A program made the translations under genes and the position numbers. A stretch of 40,571 nt of DNA from an uncultured Ruminococcus sp. GTDB taxonomy: Bacteria; Bacillota; Clostridia; Oscillospirales; Ruminococcaceae. This document shows positions 12,211 through 19,224 of the stretch, piece by piece. The notes below the pieces were generated by a model. That model was given only the letters and a program-made list of their open reading frames with translations. It did no database searches and had not been told where the DNA came from. The stretch's first letter is position 1, and the number at the start of each line of letters is the position of its first letter. The stretch covers positions 1 through 40,571 of the forward strand of contig CAMKMD010000037.1 of assembly GCA_946413815.1 (NCBI GenBank), written 5' to 3'.

Positions 12211-12234
12211 ATTGAATCTTTAATCCATAAAAAT

Positions 12235-12263
12235 ATTATAGCAGATTAATATTGTCGTGTCAA
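12235..12263 (-). promoter_or_regulatory. sigma-A promoter of the V-ATPase operon
   Basis: On the minus strand TTGACA (12258-12263) and TATAAT (12235-12240) are separated by exactly 17 nt, a full consensus match. The predicted start near 12228 gives a leader of about 136 nt before ntpF. Confidence 0.85.
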
Positions 12264-12359
12264 TAGCGATTCTGAAACTTTTTTAGCAAATTATGTTTTG
12301 TATATCGAACATTATATATGCGAGCATTGCAGTTGGTATGACACACGACGGTATAAATA

Positions 12360-12388
12360 TTGACTTTTTCTGTTTAATGTGCTATAAT
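12360..12388 (+). promoter_or_regulatory. sigma-A promoter of the VWA-protein operon
   Basis: TTGACT at 12360-12365 and TATAAT at 12383-12388 are spaced by 17 nt. The predicted start is near 12395, about 59 nt before the TTG start codon at 12454. Confidence 0.85.
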
Positions 12389-12453
12389 TATAACGATATA
12401 CAAGCATATCATATCTGTTCCGCAACGGGACTAAGCTGAGGGGTGAGCTAAAT

Positions 12454-13134
12454 TTGAAAAAATATCTTGGTCAGATCATATTTAATATTGCTATGGCTGC
12501 AGCGGCTGCTTTGCTGTTTGGTGTGGTCCTTGCAGGTGTGGAATCAGTTGCTGCAAAGATAGCCGGTATCATTGCACTGATGTCTGTCGTCACGCTCGGC
12601 AACTACAGATTTGTTACGCAGGCTGCATCAGGACGTAAAGCGTTCCAGCCCCAGTATACCATCACTGAAGCTACCTTTGACAATCTGAACGAGCCTCAGG
12701 ATTACATAAATGTCCTGAAGAATCTCAAAGATTACAGTCTTTGCAGGCAGGAAGCTCAGAAGATGATCGATCAATGGCATTCATTTAAGAAGAAATCAGA
12801 GACGCTCAATGCCATAAGTTCAAGCGGAGGCGTTTATGATGTTGTCAATCAGGACGTTGAATCGGTAATGCTGAATAACATGGTGCTCTTTATGAAACGT
12901 ACCGCAATAATGCAGTCTGCATCAAAACAGGAGGTTCTGACGGTACATAAGAATTATCTTAAAGAACTCACTGACAGCAATGATAAGATACTGAATGATT
13001 ACACCAGTCTGCTGATTGAAGCTTCACAGCTTACCGGTGAGGATTCAAGCAAGGCTGAGATAGAATCGCTGCAGCTGCTTATCGATTCTATCAGAAACTA
13101 TCGCAGCTCATTTGAGAAAGGAGATACACAATGA
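12454..13134 (+). CDS. unrecognised two-helix membrane protein with helical cytoplasmic tail
   Basis: I do not recognise this 226-residue protein. Two hydrophobic segments (about residues 7-28 and 33-50) are followed by roughly 170 hydrophilic, helix-prone residues with repeated charged and leucine positions, suggesting coiled coil. The two helices would leave both ends on the same side of the membrane, probably the cytoplasm. The start is a TTG at 12454, chosen because GAGGGGTGAG precedes it at suitable spacing and MKKYLGQ follows. The stop overlaps the start of the VWA protein (ATGA), so the two are almost certainly co-translated and may form one membrane complex. No catalytic motif is visible. 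Confidence 0.75.
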   Translation: MKKYLGQIIFNIAMAAAAALLFGVVLAGVESVAAKIAGIIALMSVVTLGNYRFVTQAASGRKAFQPQYTITEATFDNLNEPQDYINVLKNLKDYSLCRQEAQKMIDQWHSFKKKSETLNAISSSGGVYDVVNQDVESVMLNNMVLFMKRTAIMQSASKQEVLTVHKNYLKELTDSNDKILNDYTSLLIEASQLTGEDSSKAEIESLQLLIDSIRNYRSSFEKGDTQ

Positions 13135-14822
13135 AAAACAAGGTTCCTGTAATAATCGCTCTTGTAGGTGTAATTGCAACCATGGTGCTCATCACCGGCG
13201 TACTGAAGTCTTCCAAGAAGCCTAAAAACACCGGCATAAGTATCACCAGTGAAGCTGAAGCACAGAAAACACTTAACAATATCATGAAGGACGTCACTGT
13301 AAAGGAAGCGTCAAAGATCAAGAGCACTGTGGACTACTCAGACAATACTGTTGCAAACCTTCCGAATATCGAGACAAAATATCCTCTCACCGTTACAGGT
13401 CAGGGTGACGTTAATATCGAGATCTTCTCCACTTCGGAGAAGGCTGGAAAGAACAACAACGGCTGGCTGAATGAGATAGCTGAAGAATTCAATAAAAGCC
13501 GTCCAACACTTGACAACGGCAGAGTCGTTTCCGTCAGTGTAAGAAGCATCCCCTCAGGAGCTTCATGCGACTACATCGCAAATAATGTTTATATTCCTCA
13601 GGCTTACACCCCGTCAAATGAGCTTTTCGGAGAGCTTGCAGTCGAGAAGGGAGCCAAGCTCACTCTCGTTGAGGAGCAGCTTGTTGAGAATACTGCCGGT
13701 ATCGCCATTTCAAAGAGTACTAAATCAAATATCGAATCAAAGTACGGAGATTCCAATTTTGAGCACGTAATTGAAGCTGTTGTTAACGGTGAAATCCAGA
13801 TGGGATATACTTACCCCTATACTTCTGCAACAGGTCTCAACTTCCTTATTAATGCGCTCCAGTATTTTGACGGTTCTGATATGCTCAGCACTGGTGCTAT
13901 TGAGAAGTTTCAGAAGCTCCAGAAGGGCATCCCTTTTGTATGCTACACCACCGACCAGATGGTAAGCGCTATGCAGAACGGAACTTTACAGGCCGGAGTT
14001 GTTGAGTATCAGGCATATGTAAACAGCGCAGCACTAAAGGGTGCATATGAATTCATTCCTTTTGGCTACAAGCACAGTAACCCTCTTTATGCTGTCGGCG
14101 ATCTTTCTGCTGATCAGAAGGAGGCACTCGAACTCTTCTGTGATTATGCCATGGACTCCAAGGCACAGGCTCACGCAAAGGAATATGGCTTTAATCAGGG
14201 ACTAAGCTACAGCTATAACACAAAGAAGCTCAGAGGAGCTGATATCGTTAGTGCTCAGATGCTCTGGAAGCAGGAGAAGGACTCCGGTACACCTACTATC
14301 GCATTATTCGTTGCTGATGTTTCAGGAAGCATGATCGGCGATCCTATTATCCGTCTCAAGGCTTCCCTGCTGGAGGCATCGAAGAATATCAACAGCAATA
14401 ACTATGTAGGTCTTATCTCTTACAGTGATGATGTTACCGTTAATCTTCCGATCGCTCAGTTTGACCTTGAACAGAGATCTTACTTTGCCGGTGCGGTCGA
14501 GAACCTTAAGGCTGTCGGCAATACCGCTACATATGATGCTGTTGCAGTCGGCGTAAATATGATCAATGAAATGAAGAAGAATATGCCTGAAGCTAAGACA
14601 ATGCTCTTCGTTCTCAGTGACGGCAAATGCAACAGAGGCACAAATTTTGCTACTGCTGCCGGTATTCTTTCCTTCTATGGCATACCTGTATATACAATAG
14701 GCTATAACGAGGATATTGATTCGCTGAAGGATCTTTCCTCCATAAACGAGGCGGTTTATATCAACGCCGATACTGATGATGTTGTATACGAACTTGCAGC
14801 ACTCTTTAATGCGCAGATGTAA
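13131..14822 (+). CDS. membrane-anchored solute-binding-like / VWA domain fusion protein
   Basis: A 563-residue protein with one N-terminal membrane anchor (about residues 5-24, no lipobox). A region of about 70-370 is laid out like a type 2 periplasmic solute-binding protein, and residues 375-560 form a von Willebrand factor A domain. The metal-ion-dependent adhesion site is intact: D396-x-S-G-S, a downstream threonine in AVGNTATYDA, and the aspartate of VLSDGKCN. Such domains bind protein ligands through a divalent cation. Most of the protein should lie outside the cell. It is coupled by 4 nt to the two-helix protein before it. Proteins with this domain pair are known in Actinobacteria and Clostridia but lack a settled function. 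No ABC permease is adjacent, so transport is doubtful. Confidence 0.85.
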   Translation: MKNKVPVIIALVGVIATMVLITGVLKSSKKPKNTGISITSEAEAQKTLNNIMKDVTVKEASKIKSTVDYSDNTVANLPNIETKYPLTVTGQGDVNIEIFSTSEKAGKNNNGWLNEIAEEFNKSRPTLDNGRVVSVSVRSIPSGASCDYIANNVYIPQAYTPSNELFGELAVEKGAKLTLVEEQLVENTAGIAISKSTKSNIESKYGDSNFEHVIEAVVNGEIQMGYTYPYTSATGLNFLINALQYFDGSDMLSTGAIEKFQKLQKGIPFVCYTTDQMVSAMQNGTLQAGVVEYQAYVNSAALKGAYEFIPFGYKHSNPLYAVGDLSADQKEALELFCDYAMDSKAQAHAKEYGFNQGLSYSYNTKKLRGADIVSAQMLWKQEKDSGTPTIALFVADVSGSMIGDPIIRLKASLLEASKNINSNNYVGLISYSDDVTVNLPIAQFDLEQRSYFAGAVENLKAVGNTATYDAVAVGVNMINEMKKNMPEAKTMLFVLSDGKCNRGTNFATAAGILSFYGIPVYTIGYNEDIDSLKDLSSINEAVYINADTDDVVYELAALFNAQM

Positions 14823-14843
14823 TCCATCAGTTGAATAGTAATT

Positions 14844-14875
14844 AAGCGGCTTCCGTTATACCGGAGGCCGCTTTT
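14844..14875 (+). terminator. intrinsic terminator of the VWA operon
   Basis: The arms AAGCGGC-TTCCG and CGGAGGCCGCTT form a 12-bp stem with one wobble and a short loop, then TTTT on the plus strand. It is placed 21 nt after the VWA-protein stop. The minus-strand side lacks a T run, so it is a weaker stop for the convergent regulator gene. Confidence 0.8.
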
Positions 14876-14888
14876 GCGTTTTAATTAT

Positions 14889-17099
14889 TTACTTGTTTTT
14901 ATTGAGTTTTCTGTACTCAGCAGCAGTGATGCCGGTCCTTTCTCTGAACTGGCGCATGAAATGATTGGGTTCGCTGTAACCGCAGTGGTATGACACTTCA
15001 TTTACAGGAGTATCAGTAGAGATAAGCAGGTCTTTTGCCTTTTCAATGCGTGCGGAGATAACATCTTCCTTTGCACTTATGCCGAACTCCTTCTTGTATA
15101 TCCTATGGAGATAGGTCCTGCTGATGTTCAGCCTTTTTGCCATCTCATCGACGGACATATCCGATTCCGGATGAAGCCAGATCATTACACGCAGCCAGAA
15201 CAGGTCGGAATGAAGCTTGTCACATTTTCCCGTAAACAGTGTGTGCCTCGAGGCTGATACAAAGTTTTCTGCCTTTTTGGCCCTTTTATCTGCGGATCTT
15301 TCCAGATATATAGCTTTTGAGAGAATACCCGGATATTTGCTGTTGCGTTCAAAGCCTCGTATCCTCTCAGCTTCACGCATAAAGGTCAGAACACGCTGAA
15401 ATATCGTGTGGTCGACTGAAGAAGAATTGTCAGAGATGATCAGTACAAACATTTTGCTGTCTATTACAGATATATCCTCTGATTCCTTTGAGGTAAGTCT
15501 TAATGAAGTCGATATGATCCGGAAATAGTCTTTTCCTGTTAGAGCATCCTGCTCATCATATAGTCCGAAGCACCATATGATAAGGTCTTCATCGGCACGT
15601 CTGGATACACATTCCAGAAATCCGCGTTTATTATAAAACCCTGTAATGGGGTCGGTATCAGAGAGCTTGTTATTCTGTCTCTCTATGTGTTTGCGATAGA
15701 GTTTCTGCTGCAGCATATTGAATCCGTTGGCTACTGCACTGTTCCAGTTCATAAACTGTGCGTCATAGTTTATAAGATCCACATCATAGTAATTAAACAC
15801 TACATATCCGAATATCTGCTCCCGGCTGTGGAGTACTGTTACTACCATAAGCTGTGGATCGTGGCTTTCAGAAAGGAACGGAAGAAGATCATTGACAGGG
15901 AAAGTACAAGGATCCATGTCTGTACCGTAGCGGCACTTGTCACTGATAAGATGCATGTTTTCGGAAAAGCCTTCTGTTCTAAATACTGAAGGGTCTTCAA
16001 AATCAAACATCCAGTCGCTGCAAAGGCATATATCAAATCTTATCCAGTCAGACATGATGTATGCTGTCTTTGTAACAGTACTTATCAGAGATTCCAGAGA
16101 ATCTGTATGACTGACATACTCTGCGGCGTCACCTGTAAAGTATTTTCCGTACTTCATGTAACGTTCCATTAAACGGAACATTCCCTTTTCTATCATACTT
16201 TCGCCATGTTTTTTGCCGGAAGGACAGGTGTCACAGCCGCAGCTTCTGCCATATAGCACAGACGGGTTCCCCTCATGCGGAAGCGGTTGTTTGCCTGTAA
16301 TCATAAAGAACAGCTTGTTTACGGATTCCGCTCCTACAGCAAAACGGCATCCTGTGACTGTGGTGACAGAAGGTATGTGCATCAGGGCATACCAGGAACC
16401 GTCATAGCCTGTCACTTTGATATCATCCGGCACTTTTATCCCGCCTGATCTCAGGCCGTCACAAAGGCCGGCTGCCATAACATCATTTGCGCATACTATG
16501 GCGTCCGGCATTCTGCTGGAGTCTTCGGCAAGCTCTTTTCCTATTCGTTCAGGCTCCTGCATCCAGTAATTGCCAAAATAGAGATCCTTCGATTCATCAA
16601 ATCTGATACCTGCTTCGTTTAATGCATCAAGGAAGCCGGCATAACGCTCTTCTGAGTTGTACTCCCCTTTTATGCCGCTTAGGAAACCGAATGAACGGCA
16701 GTTATGATGTTTGATAAGATGGTTTGTAATATCGCGGAATGTACTGCGCTGCTCAGGGAATACATCGGTAAAGCCGAGGCGTTTCCTGCCTATAACTACG
16801 CAGGGGAGGCCGCACTCTTCAAGCATGGCAAAAAGCTTTTCTTCTGTATTCACATCGTAGAAGCTGTCAGCTACGTAGACAACTCCGTCAAACTCAGCGT
16901 ACTTCACCAAAGAATAAACATGATCAAGCTTTTCAGAGCTCAGCTCCTGATACATAGTACGTCTGACATCTCTTATGCCTGTTAGTATGACGGTATCAAA
17001 TTTCATCTTCCTGGCCTGGGAATATATACCGTTCAGCAGTTCATAATCAAGAGGATCGAAAATTTCAGAGATTATAACGGCTATCCTTCCGTCTGCCAT
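14889..17099 (-). CDS. LacI-type sensor / degenerate GGDEF / AraC HTH regulator
   Basis: A 736-residue cytoplasmic regulator with three recognisable parts. Residues 1 to about 285 resemble the ligand-binding core of LacI-family repressors, without the LacI HTH: IAVIISE at the start, DAIVCANDVMAAGL, and DDIKVTGYDGS. A Cys-rich link (CGCDTCP) and a divergent middle region follow. From about residue 480 a GGDEF-like fold begins with DPITGFYNKRGF, but the active-site signature is replaced by DSKMF (547-551), so it should not make c-di-GMP. The last roughly 100 residues are a complete AraC double HTH (SVDEMAKRLNISRTYLHR ... GYSEPNHFMRQFRERTG). It probably senses a sugar and controls the divergent cohesin/dockerin gene (inference). 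Confidence 0.88.
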   Translation of the reverse strand: MADGRIAVIISEIFDPLDYELLNGIYSQARKMKFDTVILTGIRDVRRTMYQELSSEKLDHVYSLVKYAEFDGVVYVADSFYDVNTEEKLFAMLEECGLPCVVIGRKRLGFTDVFPEQRSTFRDITNHLIKHHNCRSFGFLSGIKGEYNSEERYAGFLDALNEAGIRFDESKDLYFGNYWMQEPERIGKELAEDSSRMPDAIVCANDVMAAGLCDGLRSGGIKVPDDIKVTGYDGSWYALMHIPSVTTVTGCRFAVGAESVNKLFFMITGKQPLPHEGNPSVLYGRSCGCDTCPSGKKHGESMIEKGMFRLMERYMKYGKYFTGDAAEYVSHTDSLESLISTVTKTAYIMSDWIRFDICLCSDWMFDFEDPSVFRTEGFSENMHLISDKCRYGTDMDPCTFPVNDLLPFLSESHDPQLMVVTVLHSREQIFGYVVFNYYDVDLINYDAQFMNWNSAVANGFNMLQQKLYRKHIERQNNKLSDTDPITGFYNKRGFLECVSRRADEDLIIWCFGLYDEQDALTGKDYFRIISTSLRLTSKESEDISVIDSKMFVLIISDNSSSVDHTIFQRVLTFMREAERIRGFERNSKYPGILSKAIYLERSADKRAKKAENFVSASRHTLFTGKCDKLHSDLFWLRVMIWLHPESDMSVDEMAKRLNISRTYLHRIYKKEFGISAKEDVISARIEKAKDLLISTDTPVNEVSYHCGYSEPNHFMRQFRERTGITAAEYRKLNKNK

Positions 17100-17156
17100 A
17101 GACCTTACCTCCTTCCTACGACGATATCGACAGATATATGTTATCAGTCTATCTAT

Positions 17157-17185
17157 ATTCTATCATTTAAGGACGGAATTGTAAA
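17157..17185 (-). promoter_or_regulatory. promoter of the AraC-type regulator gene
   Basis: On the minus strand TTTACA (17180-17185), a 17-nt spacer and TAGAAT (17157-17162) form a sigma-A promoter. A strong AGGAAGGAGG ribosome binding site precedes the ATG at 17099. Confidence 0.7.
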
Positions 17186-17191
17186 GTATTT

Positions 17192-17218
17192 CAGAGACTA
17201 TGATCATCTTTATCTCTG
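17192..17218. promoter_or_regulatory. inverted repeat between divergent promoters (candidate operator)
   Basis: CAGAGA (17192-17197) and its exact reverse complement TCTCTG (17213-17218) are separated by 15 nt. That interval contains the 8-bp palindrome ATGATCAT (17200-17207). The element lies upstream of both -35 boxes, a typical place for an AraC-type activator to act on both genes. This is a visual match only; no binding consensus for this regulator is known to me. Confidence 0.35.
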
Positions 17219-17236
17219 GGTGCTGGCAAAAAACGA

Positions 17237-17264
17237 TTGACATTGTCAGGAAATCTGTTATACT
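17237..17264 (+). promoter_or_regulatory. promoter of the cohesin/dockerin gene
   Basis: TTGACA (17237-17242) and TATACT (17259-17264) are spaced by 16 nt. The TTG of the -35 box begins an open frame in phase with the gene, but it is the promoter, not a start codon. Confidence 0.75.
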
Positions 17265-17302
17265 ATTCTTATAAAAAGTTTACGAGAAAAGAGGTTCTGA
17301 TA

Positions 17303-18235
17303 ATGAAGTTAAAATCACTGTTTCTGTTTATTATTGCATTTATACTATTTTATGCCTTCAATCCATATCCAAGTTCTGAAATATCCGGTATTCCAGTAAT
17401 GGCAGCTGATACGGGTATCTTTAACCCATTTGATAAACAGGATGACAAGGAAGTTCCTTACGACAGGTCGTACTGGATCCAGCCGGGTGAATGGAACATA
17501 AAGACTGTCGACCCGAGGGATTATGAGGGCGGAATAATGCTGTTTTTTGATAAAATAGGACTTGAACGTGAATATGCCCGGGGTAAAGTGCAGAGAGTCT
17601 ATTTCAGCCTGGTTGGAGCTACTGAAAATGTGGGCATTATGAAATTCCATGTTTTCTATGACACCCGTCTTAGAATCAGGGAGAATTCAAAAGGTGAAGT
17701 GGTCACGACCGGAAAAATGCTGGAAAACTTCACGACCGGTTCTAAAATGATTGAAAACGGGCAGTTTGCATTCTACGCCTATTCTTCCGAGGATCAGGAG
17801 CTCAATCGCGGCTGTATATTTACTATTGATTTTATAGTTCCTGAAAACGCAGAAATGGGAGATGTCTATCCAATAGGTATAGTATATCAGGATGACGGTA
17901 TTGTTGCTGATACCTTCATTAAAGGAAAGCAAGATATGGCAGGAAGGCTTCAGATGACTTATGTATTTACAAAAGGCATATACAACGGTTATATAAAGAT
18001 TTTGGGTGAGAAACCATACTTACCCGGTGATGTCAATAAAGACCGGCAGGTCAATGCTGTTGATGCTTCATTGATTCTCGAGTACTATGCTCTGATGTCT
18101 ACGAATATGGAAAGCGATTTAACAGATGACCAGAAAAAGCTTGCTGATATCAATAATGACGGCCAGATCGACACGATCGATGCTTCAGCTATACTTTCAT
18201 ACTATGCCGAGACATCTACAAATAAGGAACAATAA
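17303..18235 (+). CDS. secreted protein with cohesin-like region and C-terminal type I dockerin
   Basis: A 310-residue secreted protein. The ATG at 17303 is preferred (AGAGG upstream; the open frame further left runs through the promoter). Residues 1-35 are a signal peptide with likely cleavage near VMA-AD. Residues about 95-205 look like a cohesin fold: VYFSLVGATENVGIMKFHVFYD, then CIFTIDFIVPENAEMGDVYPI, echoing the beta-sandwich pattern of cohesins. Residues 241-301 are a dockerin with two EF-hand-like calcium loops: D243, N245, D247, N251, D254, and D282, N284, D286, D290, D293. One cohesin plus one dockerin is the layout of adaptor scaffoldins such as R. flavefaciens ScaC. No catalytic domain is visible. 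The dockerin is certain; the cohesin is likely. Confidence 0.85.
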   Translation: MKLKSLFLFIIAFILFYAFNPYPSSEISGIPVMAADTGIFNPFDKQDDKEVPYDRSYWIQPGEWNIKTVDPRDYEGGIMLFFDKIGLEREYARGKVQRVYFSLVGATENVGIMKFHVFYDTRLRIRENSKGEVVTTGKMLENFTTGSKMIENGQFAFYAYSSEDQELNRGCIFTIDFIVPENAEMGDVYPIGIVYQDDGIVADTFIKGKQDMAGRLQMTYVFTKGIYNGYIKILGEKPYLPGDVNKDRQVNAVDASLILEYYALMSTNMESDLTDDQKKLADINNDGQIDTIDASAILSYYAETSTNKEQ

Positions 18236-18262
18236 TTGATCTTTCGGCACGGTAAGAACAAA

Positions 18263-18299
18263 AAACCGCTGTATTCCATAGTCTGGAATACAGCGGTTT
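18263..18299. terminator. terminator shared by the cohesin/dockerin gene and tRNA-Pro
   Basis: A perfect 16-bp stem (AAACCGCTGTATTCCA and its complement) encloses a 5-nt loop. On the minus strand it is followed by six U residues, making a strong intrinsic terminator 6 nt after tRNA-Pro. On the plus strand it ends in UUU only but still lies 27 nt after the cohesin/dockerin stop. Confidence 0.85.
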
Positions 18300-18304
18300 A
18301 ATAA

Positions 18305-18381
18305 TGGTCGAGGTGACAGGATTTGAACCTGCGGCCCCTACGTCCCGAACGTAGTACTCTACCAAACTGAGCCACACCTCG
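18305..18381 (-). tRNA. tRNA-Pro (anticodon CGG)
   Basis: A 77-nt cloverleaf on the minus strand. The acceptor stem CGAGGTG pairs with CACCTCG, and the discriminator A and the CCA end are encoded. The anticodon stem CTACG/CGTAG encloses the loop TTCGGGA, giving anticodon CGG, which reads CCG codons. The T-arm GGTTCAAATCC is standard. Confidence 0.95.
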
Positions 18382-18392
18382 ACAACAGTAAT

Positions 18393-18421
18393 ATTATATC
18401 ACAATCGACGAGTTATGTCAA
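18393..18421 (-). promoter_or_regulatory. promoter of tRNA-Pro
   Basis: On the minus strand TTGACA (18416-18421), a 17-nt spacer and TATAAT (18393-18398) form a perfect consensus. The predicted start is only a few bases before the mature tRNA 5' end. It lies in the 78-nt gap after hisE, in which I see no strong terminator, so his transcripts may read into the tRNA. Confidence 0.85.
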
Positions 18422-18459
18422 TAGTATATATAGCCACAGGATATATTTTATTTTTTTAA

Positions 18460-18798
18460 TCAGGTATTCTTATCCACTTCGTGAAACTTCTTGAGATTGC
18501 CTATCTTCTCGTTGCGCTCGTCAAGTACACGTTCAACATCTGACCAGTCGAGCCCCTGATTCGCACAGAGAACCATTACATGGTAAAGAAGATCGTTGAT
18601 CTCATTCATCAGCTCGTCATTATCGCCGTTCTTCGCTGCGATTACTGTCTCTGTGGCTTCCTCGCCTACCTTCTTGCAGATCTTGTCCACGCCCTTGCTG
18701 AAAAGATAGCATGTATAGGAATTCTCGGCGGCTGTACCGCTCTCGTACTGCTTCTTTCTCTCTTTGATCACTTCAAAAATCTCCTGATATACTGACAT
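18460..18798 (-). CDS. hisE: phosphoribosyl-ATP pyrophosphatase
   Basis: A 112-residue HisE that hydrolyses phosphoribosyl-ATP to phosphoribosyl-AMP and diphosphate, step two of histidine synthesis. The all-alpha NTP-pyrophosphatase motif is clear: KKVGEEATETVIAAKNGD followed by EINDLLYHVMVL, whose Glu and Asp residues bind magnesium. In many bacteria HisI and HisE are one protein; here they are separate genes whose stop and start share one base (TAATG). It is the last gene of the his operon. Confidence 0.95.
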   Translation of the reverse strand: MSVYQEIFEVIKERKKQYESGTAAENSYTCYLFSKGVDKICKKVGEEATETVIAAKNGDNDELMNEINDLLYHVMVLCANQGLDWSDVERVLDERNEKIGNLKKFHEVDKNT

Positions 18799-19148
18799 TA
18801 TTCATTCTCCTCGCTGTTATAGATCTCGTTGAAAAAGCAGCTATAGCTGCCTGTATGACACGCAACGCCTGTCTGCTCGACATTGACGAGCAGTGTATCG
18901 TTGTCGCAGTCTGCATAGATGGATACTACCTTCTGTAAGTGACCGGAGGTAGCACCCTTGTTCCAGTACTCCTGTCTTGAACGGCTCCAGAACCAGGTAT
19001 ACCCGGTCTCGAGCGTCTTTTTAAGGCTCTCCTTGTTCATGTATGCGAGCATGAGCACTGTCTTTGTATTGACCTCATAGCATATGGCAGGGATTAGCTC
19101 TCCCTTTGCGAAATACTTATCAAGGTCGTTTATGTCTATCTTTATCAT
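18798..19148 (-). CDS. hisI: phosphoribosyl-AMP cyclohydrolase
   Basis: A 116-residue HisI that opens the adenine ring of phosphoribosyl-AMP, step three of histidine synthesis. The zinc- and magnesium-binding motifs are intact: [17 protein letters not shown] with the Asp/Cys cluster, then [28 protein letters not shown] is the family's substrate-loop signature. It is the stand-alone cyclohydrolase without a fused HisE domain. The start at 19148 follows a GAAAGGGAG ribosome binding site. A 76-nt gap separates it from the GNAT gene upstream, unusually wide for this operon. Confidence 0.96.
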   Translation of the reverse strand: MIKIDINDLDKYFAKGELIPAICYEVNTKTVLMLAYMNKESLKKTLETGYTWFWSRSRQEYWNKGATSGHLQKVVSIYADCDNDTLLVNVEQTGVACHTGSYSCFFNEIYNSEENE

Positions 19149-19224
19149 TGTTACTCCCTTTCGTTTCCTCTTTCATCGACTCTCGGCATCAGCTTCTTCA
19201 TAACTGCCCTGAAGACTGCATTAC

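Larger units (their letters stand above)
12093..12453. other. intergenic region with two divergent promoters
   Basis: This 361-nt gene-free stretch separates the V-ATPase operon (leftward) from the VWA-protein operon (rightward). It is AT-rich and holds two near-consensus sigma-A promoters: minus strand at 12235-12263 and plus strand at 12360-12388. A terminator-like hairpin lies in the V-ATPase leader (12178-12210). The roughly 95 bases between the two -35 elements show no open frame and no clear operator to my eye. Confidence 0.8.

Noticed and set aside
13131..14822. Annotation as an ABC transporter solute-binding protein.
   Set aside because: There is no lipobox, no neighbouring permease or ATPase, and the C-terminal third is a VWA domain.
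14889..17099. Active diguanylate cyclase function for the AraC-type regulator.
   Set aside because: The GGDEF signature is replaced by DSKMF, and the metal-binding D-x-D region is not recognisable.
17237..17302. In-frame N-terminal extension of the cohesin/dockerin protein starting at the TTG at 17237.
   Set aside because: That TTG is part of a TTGACA -35 box with a TATACT -10 behind it, and the extension has no ribosome binding site. The ATG at 17303 starts a normal signal peptide.
18422..18459. Weak AT-rich hairpin after hisE as terminator of the his operon.
   Set aside because: The pairing (ATATA with TATAT around CC-TGT-GG) is short, and no U run follows; I do not call it a terminator.
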